In this document: one piece after another, positions 25,700-32,480 of the stretch | Position numbering within the stretch: the stretch's first letter is position 1 | How the letters are laid out: the number at the start of each line of letters is the position of its first letter | NCBI RefSeq assembly: GCF_019947135.1 | Contig: NZ_JAGSHT010000010.1 | Span: forward strand, 186,001 to 250,000 | Reading direction: 5' to 3' | Length of the DNA stretch: 64,000 nucleotides | From: Occultella gossypii | GTDB taxonomy: Bacteria; Actinomycetota; Actinomycetes; Actinomycetales; Beutenbergiaceae | Made by a program: the position numbers and the translations under genes | Notes under the pieces: model-generated | What the model saw: the letters and a program-made list of their open reading frames with translations, nothing else | Database searches by the model: none | What the model was told of the DNA's origin: nothing

Positions 25700-26830
25700 T
25701 CACTGCACCGACCGGGTCAGGCACGCCAGAGCAGACTCCCATGCGCTCACCTGAGTGCCCGCGGAGAGCTCCGATGCGGCTCCATGCGACGCCCACTTCC
25801 AGTCGCGGATCAGCCGTTCATCGAGGCCCTCCAGCGCATCGGCCAACGAACGCGGGTTGAAGCCCTCCGTAACCGCACCCAGAGAGTGCTCGCGCACGAG
25901 CGCCGCCATCTCGGGCGATGGTCCGACCATGATCCCGACGCGGGCCTGGACGTAGTCGAAGAACTTGTTCGGCAGGGTCCACTCGTAGTTGAACGTGACG
26001 GGCGGCAGCACGAACACCCCGACGTCGTAGTCGTTCAGTGTCCGGACCAGATCGGCATAAGGCACCGGGTCGTGCACGGTGACGCCGGGCACCCCCGCTG
26101 CCTGCGCCCGGATCTCTGCGAGGTATGTCGGGTCGTTCGGCATCAGGTACAGGTCGAGCGTCACATCGGCCCGTGTCAACCGCACGGCATCGATCATCAG
26201 CCCGAGGTCGCGGTTGCGGCGGGCGTTGCCGGAATGCACGAGACGCAGTGGCGTGTGCACCGGGGTCGGCTCAAGGTCGTGGAACGGGGTGGCGTTCGGC
26301 ACCACGGTCGCGTCGATGCCGAACTCCCGCAGGTACTCATCGGCCAGTCCCTGTCCCACGGTGGTCACCGACGCCGCCCGAGCGACGTACTCCCGGCAGA
26401 GCCAGCGGTAGTAGGGGGCCACGAACAGCCGCCAGCGCCAGGACTCCTCGTTCTCACGGGGTGCGTACTCGTGCAGGTCCACGTGCACCCCGGCTCGCGG
26501 GCGCAGGCTCAGCGCCAGCGGCACGGTGTCGGCGTCGTTGGCGAGGACCACGTCGTGGCCCCCCGTCGGCAGAACTGACCGCAGGTGCGCGATGACCGCG
26601 TTGGTGCGCTGCACGGCGCCATAGTGGCGCAGGATGAGGGCACGGCGGTCCTTGTGCCAGGCGACCAGGTGCGAGGGGATCTCATGGTGGGCCGCAACGC
26701 CGTCGGGCGCAGGCCCGTACCCGACCGTGGTCACGTCGTAGGTCTGCGTGAACAGACGAACCTGCTTGAGGACCCGCGCGTCCTCGTGGATGGGCGAGAA
26801 GGCAATGATCAGGAGCGACGGTCGGCTCAC
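25700..26830 (-). CDS. Glycosyltransferase, GT4-like
   Basis: This is a 376-residue GT-B enzyme. It opens LLIIAFSPIHEDARVLKQVR, so it shares the DARVxK motif of the locus in a shorter protein without the basic linker. It then has VLANDADTVPLAL, HVDLHEYAPRENEESWRW, VHSGNARRNRDLGLMIDAV and the donor-site stretch YEWTLPNKFFDYVQARVGIM. It begins four bases inside the end of the upstream GT and closes the minus-strand operon 30116-25700 led by the ABC flippase. The 114 bases after its stop hold nothing I can recognise. Donor unknown. Confidence 0.86.
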   Translation of the reverse strand: MSRPSLLIIAFSPIHEDARVLKQVRLFTQTYDVTTVGYGPAPDGVAAHHEIPSHLVAWHKDRRALILRHYGAVQRTNAVIAHLRSVLPTGGHDVVLANDADTVPLALSLRPRAGVHVDLHEYAPRENEESWRWRLFVAPYYRWLCREYVARAASVTTVGQGLADEYLREFGIDATVVPNATPFHDLEPTPVHTPLRLVHSGNARRNRDLGLMIDAVRLTRADVTLDLYLMPNDPTYLAEIRAQAAGVPGVTVHDPVPYADLVRTLNDYDVGVFVLPPVTFNYEWTLPNKFFDYVQARVGIMVGPSPEMAALVREHSLGAVTEGFNPRSLADALEGLDERLIRDWKWASHGAASELSAGTQVSAWESALACLTRSVQ

Positions 26831-28311
26831 GGCCCCGCCTGTAGGATGCGCCGATAGAGGCCGAGCAGGTGCTCGACCTCATGTTCCCAACTGAGGTCGG
26901 TGGCGGCTGCTCGCGAGGCCGCCCGGTACCGCTCGGGGTTCGCGAGCACCTTCGTCATCGCCGCCGCGAGATCCTCGGGCCGGTCAGAGTCGAAGACGAC
27001 GCCGACGGCGTACTCATTGACGATGCCTGCGGTGTCCGGGAGATCCGCGGCGGCGATCGGCAGGCCTGCGTGGATCGACTCGAACAGCTTGTTCGGCAGC
27101 GAGTAGTAGTAGCTCAGGCAGGTGGGTCGCACGTACACGACGGCAAGGTCGCCGTCGGCCAGCGCGTCCGCGACCTCGGCGGACGGGACCCTACCGACGA
27201 AATGGACCCGATCGCCAAGCCCTGCTGTGCGGGCGCGCGCGGCGAGTGGTTCGACGTAGTCGGGTTCGCCGTACCCGAGAAGCGCGAGGTGGACGTCGCG
27301 GTCCATCAGGGTCAGGGCCTCGATCGTCTCCTCGATACCGCGGTTCGTCGTGAGCCGGCCGCTGTATGCGATGACCTTGGTGTCCGCGGGTAGTCCGGCG
27401 AGGTCACGGAGACGGCCGGTGCCGGCCGCGTTCGGCCGGTCACGGCCCGCGGGGATATTCCGGACGAGCACCGGGAAGCGGTCCAGTCCGTAGGTGCGCT
27501 GGAGCCACCTGGCGATGCTCGGGGACACGGTGATGACCCCTGCGGCGCGGCGGATGGCGAGGCGCTCGATCAGATGCTCCACGTGGGGTGCCACCGGACG
27601 CTTGCGGACGTTGCGATGGCGCCACAGTTCGTGGGCGTCGTAGATCATGCGTGCGCCGGTGCGACGGGCGATCACCATCGCTGGAGCGAGTGTGTTGCCG
27701 TCGTTGGCGTGGACGATGTCCGGTCGCCAGCGCGGTACGGCTCCGACGGCCCCCGCCCAGTACACGGCGAGACTGACGGTCCGATAGACCTTGAGCCAGA
27801 GATCGAAGACCGTAGCGAACGCCCGGGCGCGCAAATGCGCGGTCTCAGTCGGTTCAACCAGCGGCGGCTGCGCCCCCGCGAACGCAGATTCCGGCGCGAT
27901 CGTGCTCTCCGTGCTAGACGGGCCGCGTGCCGTGGGGACCTCCGTCGCAGAAGCCTCATCGCTCTCGGCCGCGAGGGCGTCGTCGGCCTCCTCTGCCGGG
28001 CGTACCTCGCCACGTTCGGCGAGGCGGTTCACCCGCGCCATCACCCAGCGATGGGCACCGGCCAACCACGGCGCGGAGCGGGCCAGCTCGAACTCGGGCA
28101 GGCGCTCGAGTTCCACGCCGGTCTCGAGTCGTTCGGTCGTGACCGGGTAGCCCGAGCGGGACCGGGCCACTGCAAAGATCTTCACGACTGCACCGGCCGC
28201 GTGCAGGCTCGCCGCGGTCTTGAGCACCCGGGAGTCGGCGTGCGCATCGTTGTAGACGAGCACGGCGACGCGGGCGGGCCGGCCGTCGACCCGCAGGTCC
28301 TGCGCCGTCAC
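26827..28311 (-). CDS. Glycosyltransferase, GT4-like (DxRVxK group) with a disordered inter-strand insertion
   Basis: This is a 494-residue GT-B enzyme. It opens VAVLVYNDAHADSRVLKTAA, has DIVHANDGNTLAPAMVIARR, IYDAHELWRHRNV and VIAYSGRLTTNRGIEETIEA, and the donor stretch YSLPNKLFESIHAGLPIAAA. Residues ~85-150 are a Glu/Ala/Ser/Thr-rich insertion, likely disordered, replacing the basic linker seen in its paralogues. The frame is open upstream, but GTG 28311 overlaps the ABC transporter stop (GTGA) and gives the expected short N-terminus, so I use it. It is translationally coupled to the flippase gene. Confidence 0.85.
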   Translation of the reverse strand: MTAQDLRVDGRPARVAVLVYNDAHADSRVLKTAASLHAAGAVVKIFAVARSRSGYPVTTERLETGVELERLPEFELARSAPWLAGAHRWVMARVNRLAERGEVRPAEEADDALAAESDEASATEVPTARGPSSTESTIAPESAFAGAQPPLVEPTETAHLRARAFATVFDLWLKVYRTVSLAVYWAGAVGAVPRWRPDIVHANDGNTLAPAMVIARRTGARMIYDAHELWRHRNVRKRPVAPHVEHLIERLAIRRAAGVITVSPSIARWLQRTYGLDRFPVLVRNIPAGRDRPNAAGTGRLRDLAGLPADTKVIAYSGRLTTNRGIEETIEALTLMDRDVHLALLGYGEPDYVEPLAARARTAGLGDRVHFVGRVPSAEVADALADGDLAVVYVRPTCLSYYYSLPNKLFESIHAGLPIAAADLPDTAGIVNEYAVGVVFDSDRPEDLAAAMTKVLANPERYRAASRAAATDLSWEHEVEHLLGLYRRILQAGP

Positions 28312-30116
28312 TGTGGCTCGATCTCCCCGGTCAGGCCGGCCAGAGCAGCCTGCTGGGCGAAGTCCGCCTCGGCGGCGACGACCTCGTCGAACGTGCCGTG
28401 TGCCACGAGCTCCCCGTCGCGCATGAAGCACACGATGTCGCTGTGCCGGATCGTGGCGAGCCGGTGTGCGACCACGACCATCGTGACGTCGCCGCGCAGT
28501 TCGCGGATCGCCGAGGTCACGGCCGCCTCGGTGGAGGTGTCCAGGGCGCTGGTGGCCTCGTCCATGATCAGCACGAGGGGATCGTTGTACAGGGCCCGTG
28601 CGATACCGATCCGCTGCCGCTGGCCACCGGACAGGTTCAGCCCGCGCTCGCCGATCCGGGCGTGGATCCCGCCCTCGCGCGCCTCGATCACGTCAAGGAT
28701 CTGCGCCCGGGCCAGCGCGCGGCGGACCCGGTCGGAGTCCACCTGCTCCGGGATCCATGTCAGCGCCACGTTCTGCGCCACGGTGGAGTCGAACAGGGAG
28801 ACCTCCTGCGGCACGTAGCCCACGCGGGATCGCCAGTCGTCGAGCACGGTGCCCATCGGGGTCCGCCCGACCAGGATCTGCCCCGAACTCGGCTCGAGCA
28901 GACCGAGCATCAGGTCTACAAGCGTCGACTTGCCCGAGCCCGAAGCACCGACGAGCGCCAATGAGCTCCCGAACGGGAGCGTCATGCTCACCCCGCGGAC
29001 TGCCTCGGTCGATCCGCTCGGGTAGGTGAAACTCACATCGTCAAGTCTGAGTCGGTCCGCCTCGGCGGGGATCGGTGCGGTCGTACCCGCGGCGGGCCTC
29101 CCCTCGCGGCGCTGATCGCCCTTGCGGATCTCGTCGAGGACCTGCTGGGCGAACGGCATCGAGGCGCCGGTCTGCGCCATGATCGACTGGAATCGGGTCA
29201 GTGACGGCACGATCCGGAACCCGGCCACCCCGAAGAGTGCGACCGCGCTGAGGGCACCCGTGACTCCGTCCTGCAGATATCCGACGCCGCCCCCGATCGC
29301 GAGGCCGCCGATGAGGCCGGCCTCGAGGACGTAGCGGGGCACCACGCCCAGGAACGACATGTTCGCCCGGGCCTGCGAGCTCTTCAGACGCACTTTCCGC
29401 ACAACGCCCGCCACCTCGGGCCCCTTGCCGCGCAGGGTGATCTCCTTGAGCGAGTGCACCATCTCGCTGACCAGGCGGACCGAACGGGTGGAGTAGTTCC
29501 GGTTCACGCGGCCGGCCTCCACGGCCTTGCGGAGCACCCACAGGTACAGGAACGCACCGATGATGCCGAAGTACGCGATGGCCACGAGTGCGATCACCGG
29601 CTGGGCGATGATGAGAACCATCAGCACGGCCACGAACGTGAAGATCTCGCCGGACAGCATGGCGGCCGGAATGAGGACACCGGAAACGGTGGTGGCGACC
29701 CCAACGTCCGTGGAGCGGACCAGATCCGTGGAGTTGCGCCCGAGGCGGTCCGTCCACGGTGACTCGAAGAACGCGTTGAGGAGCTGGCTGCCGAGGTCCT
29801 GTTCGAACCGGGCGAACCGGCGGGTGGCGAAGTACTGCAGGGTGATCGCGCACACGCTCTTGGCGATGATCAGAGCCCCGACGATCACGAGCATGTTCCG
29901 AAAGTCGGCGGGCTCGCTGAGCGTCCAATCGAGGACCGGGACGGTCAGCTTGGTGCCGGAGATCATCGGGGCCATGGTGATCGCGAGCAGGCCTAGGGCC
30001 GCCACGTCGAGGATGGACAGCGCCGCGGACAGTGCGGCGAAGGTCACGATGAAGCGAGAACTCCCGCGCGGCAGCACGGCGAGCAGGTCACGAACGATGC
30101 GCCACAGGGCGGCCAT
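28308..30116 (-). CDS. ABC exporter with fused membrane and ATPase domains (MsbA/PglK-type flippase)
   Basis: This is a 602-residue half-transporter that works as a homodimer. The membrane domain covers residues 1-330 with six hydrophobic segments. The ATPase domain has Walker A GASGSGKST (390-398), signature LSGGQRQRIGIARAL (495-509), Walker B LVLIMDEATSALD (514-526) and the switch VVVAHRL. The EITLRGKGPE loop and overall layout fit lipid-linked oligosaccharide flippases such as PglK. It heads the operon 30116-25700 with two GTs, so it probably flips a short lipid-linked saccharide made by them, separate from the Wzm/Wzt system at 2144. A multidrug or lipid substrate is the alternative. Confidence 0.87.
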   Translation of the reverse strand: MAALWRIVRDLLAVLPRGSSRFIVTFAALSAALSILDVAALGLLAITMAPMISGTKLTVPVLDWTLSEPADFRNMLVIVGALIIAKSVCAITLQYFATRRFARFEQDLGSQLLNAFFESPWTDRLGRNSTDLVRSTDVGVATTVSGVLIPAAMLSGEIFTFVAVLMVLIIAQPVIALVAIAYFGIIGAFLYLWVLRKAVEAGRVNRNYSTRSVRLVSEMVHSLKEITLRGKGPEVAGVVRKVRLKSSQARANMSFLGVVPRYVLEAGLIGGLAIGGGVGYLQDGVTGALSAVALFGVAGFRIVPSLTRFQSIMAQTGASMPFAQQVLDEIRKGDQRREGRPAAGTTAPIPAEADRLRLDDVSFTYPSGSTEAVRGVSMTLPFGSSLALVGASGSGKSTLVDLMLGLLEPSSGQILVGRTPMGTVLDDWRSRVGYVPQEVSLFDSTVAQNVALTWIPEQVDSDRVRRALARAQILDVIEAREGGIHARIGERGLNLSGGQRQRIGIARALYNDPLVLIMDEATSALDTSTEAAVTSAIRELRGDVTMVVVAHRLATIRHSDIVCFMRDGELVAHGTFDEVVAAEADFAQQAALAGLTGEIEPQ

Positions 30117-30344
30117 GCCTCACCTCCGCCTCCTTCTCCGAACCTGAGCATCGGAGTCCGCACCAACGGACCCTCGGGACGCCAGCCTAGAACGCCGGCA
30201 CGGCTCCATCGCACGAACACATGCCGGGGAGGCTCCGGCACCCGGGGCGCCTGCGTGGCAGCGGACGCGCTTTCGGGAGTCCTTCGCACGCAATTTACGG
30301 CCGTCTGGTCGCTCCGGTGACACGATCTCAGGGTTCGCTCCGCA

Positions 30345-30350
30345 TAGGGT
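30345..30350 (+). promoter_or_regulatory. -10 box of the SGNH gene, leaderless
   Basis: TAGGGT ends six bases before GTG 30357 and there is no ribosome site. The transcript would begin at or very near the start codon. Confidence 0.45.
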
Positions 30351-30356
30351 GGCCCA

Positions 30357-31313
30357 GTGACCGTCGACGTCCGGAGGTTGATGGGGACCCGCACCGGTGC
30401 GATCCTCAGGGTGGTGGCCATGGGCCTTGTCCTGGCGATGACCTGCGTCGCCGGGAACCGGATCCTCGGCTCCGAGGGCGTGAAAACGGGTCAGGTCACC
30501 GCCGTTGGCCACGCGGTCACACAGGTCGGACGCCAGGGTGTGCCGAATGACCTGACGCCGTCTCTCGAGGAGGCCGGTGCCGACCAACCGAGCACGTACG
30601 GCACCGGTTGTCACCTGCCGGTTCCAGGGACCGCTCCGGTCGGGTGCACGAGTGGCTCGCAATCGGCACAACTCGACGTCGCTCTGTTCGGGGACTCCCA
30701 TGCGGCGAACTGGCACCCGGCTTTGGAAGCCCTCGCGGCGCGCGGGGACATGTACGTCACCTCTCACACCAAGAGTGGCTGCCCGGCCTACCATGTGTCC
30801 GACGACTACATGACCGAGCCGTATCCGGAGTGTGCAACCTGGCGCGAGGGCGTCCTCACCAGGATCGAGGCGGACCCGCCGGACATCGTGGTGATGTCCG
30901 GCCTCCCTCGGGGCACGGCGGCCCAAGTGCCGCTGCCGGAGTGGAGCGCCGGTATCACCGCGACCGTCCGAAGACTGTCGGTTGTCACCACCGTCCTGGT
31001 GGTCGCGGACACGCCGAACTTCGAGGTCGCCCCCGTCGCTTGCCTGTCCACCAACATGGACGACTATGGGGCCTGCGATCCGCTGCGGGCCGACGCGATC
31101 AATGACGAGTACGCCGCCGAGGAGCGGGCCGCGACAACGGCCGCTGGCGGCGCGTATGCAGACCTCACGGACCGCTTCTGCACGGACACTTGTCCTGTCA
31201 TCCAGCAGAACATCCTCGTGTACCGGGACGACCACCACCTGACCGCGACCTTCAGCGCCTCGATGGCGGACGTCCTCGGCGAGGCCATCACCTCGGCCCT
31301 CGCGACCTCCTAG
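30357..31313 (+). CDS. Membrane-anchored SGNH-domain protein (polysaccharide O-acetylation type)
   Basis: This 318-residue protein is the free-standing equivalent of the SGNH half of OafA-type acyltransferases. One membrane segment (residues ~16-33, ILRVVAMGLVLAMTCVAG) puts the rest outside the cell. Block I is VALFGDSHAANWHPALEALA, with Ser as nucleophile, and block V is YRDDHHLTATFSA, with the Asp-x-x-His. Six or more cysteines suggest disulfides. It has no acyltransferase-3 membrane domain, so it would need a partner to bring acetyl groups across, perhaps the protein at 1-1962, or it may act as an esterase. GTG 30357 lacks a ribosome site but follows a -10 box. Confidence 0.82.
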   Translation: MTVDVRRLMGTRTGAILRVVAMGLVLAMTCVAGNRILGSEGVKTGQVTAVGHAVTQVGRQGVPNDLTPSLEEAGADQPSTYGTGCHLPVPGTAPVGCTSGSQSAQLDVALFGDSHAANWHPALEALAARGDMYVTSHTKSGCPAYHVSDDYMTEPYPECATWREGVLTRIEADPPDIVVMSGLPRGTAAQVPLPEWSAGITATVRRLSVVTTVLVVADTPNFEVAPVACLSTNMDDYGACDPLRADAINDEYAAEERAATTAAGGAYADLTDRFCTDTCPVIQQNILVYRDDHHLTATFSASMADVLGEAITSALATS

Positions 31314-31314
31314 C

Positions 31315-32460
31315 TCAGCCGGCCGCTGCTCCGCCCGCACTCAGGACAACGTCCGCGCTCCGGCGCGCCACGGCTCGCAGGGAGCGATTGGCTTCGACCC
31401 AGCGGGCTAGACGGCTCCCCTCGTTGTCCGGGGGCTGGTGGTCCAGTGCGGCGATCATCGCCTCAGCCACGGCGTCGACGTCATATCGGCAGCGCCAGCC
31501 CATTCCCTCGCTCTCGAGGAGTTCGCCTGCTTCCCCCGGGCCTGCGTACACCACCGGCGTGCCCGTGCCCAGCGCGGCGAGCACCTTTGTCGGGAACGCG
31601 AAGTCGTATTTCTGCCCAGGTCGCAGCGACACGACGGCGGCCCGTGCCCCCCGCAGCCACGCAGCAGACTCCGCCGGGGGTGCAAGCAAGTGGAAGTCAA
31701 CCGACCTGGGCGCGAGGTCGCGCGCCAGATCCTGCAACCTCGGCCATGAACTTCCCTGCCCAAGGAACACCAGGCGCGCATCAGGGTGCTGCTCCAGCAC
31801 TTGCGGCATCGCCCGAACGAAGATGTCGGCGCCCTGCCACTCCGACGCCGTGCCGGCGTACAACAGGAACCTGCCCTCGCCCCGGGACTCGCCCTCGGGC
31901 GTGAACACGGTGGTGTCCACGCCATTCCCCACGGTGACCACCTCGCGGGCGCCAAGCTCGCGCACCCGGGCGGTGACGCCGTCGGACACGGACAGCACGG
32001 CCCGCGCGCCCCGCAGCACCGATCGCTCAAGAGCGCGCACAACCCCCACCACGAGCCGGGGCGCTCCGGTCGACTCGGTGGCGTCGGACCAGACGTCCGC
32101 CGCATTGTACACGTACGGGATCCGACGCAGTGCGCACACGAGACGAACCACTGCGCCGGTGGTCGGTGGCGGCTCGACCACCACCACCTCTGGTCGCGGT
32201 GTCAATGCTAGGCGGACCAGCAGTGGGAGGTCGAAGCTCATGTACTCCAGGTACCCACGCACGTACCCGGTGCGGTCGCGCCGCACGGGCCACCGGAGCA
32301 CCCGCAGTCTTGGCGTCCCACCCGGGTCGGTCAGGTCGGCGCCCTCCGGTGGAATGACCGTCAGAACCGTGACGTCCACGGCCTCGGCGAGCGCCGCCGC
32401 AAGTGCGGAGAGCCGGAACGACGCAGCGGAGACCTCCGGTGCGAAGATCCGGCTGACCAT
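31315..32460 (-). CDS. Glycosyltransferase, GT4
   Basis: This is a 381-residue GT-B enzyme. It opens MVSRIFAPEVSAASFRLSAL and has VVVVEPPPTTGAVV, YVYNAADVWSDATESTGA, LYAGTASEWQGADIFVRAM and LVFLGQGSSWPRL. The donor-site segment is FAFPTKVLAALGTGTPVVYA. The opening and the AADVWSDA motif resemble WcaI/WbuB-type GT4 enzymes. The frame is open far upstream into the amidase gene, but ATG 32460 lies 20 bases after the amidase stop and begins exactly at the first strand. It follows the amidase in one minus-strand unit and ends one base after the converging SGNH gene. Confidence 0.85.
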   Translation of the reverse strand: MVSRIFAPEVSAASFRLSALAAALAEAVDVTVLTVIPPEGADLTDPGGTPRLRVLRWPVRRDRTGYVRGYLEYMSFDLPLLVRLALTPRPEVVVVEPPPTTGAVVRLVCALRRIPYVYNAADVWSDATESTGAPRLVVGVVRALERSVLRGARAVLSVSDGVTARVRELGAREVVTVGNGVDTTVFTPEGESRGEGRFLLYAGTASEWQGADIFVRAMPQVLEQHPDARLVFLGQGSSWPRLQDLARDLAPRSVDFHLLAPPAESAAWLRGARAAVVSLRPGQKYDFAFPTKVLAALGTGTPVVYAGPGEAGELLESEGMGWRCRYDVDAVAEAMIAALDHQPPDNEGSRLARWVEANRSLRAVARRSADVVLSAGGAAAG

Positions 32461-32480
32461 CGCTACCCCGGACCGGCGGC

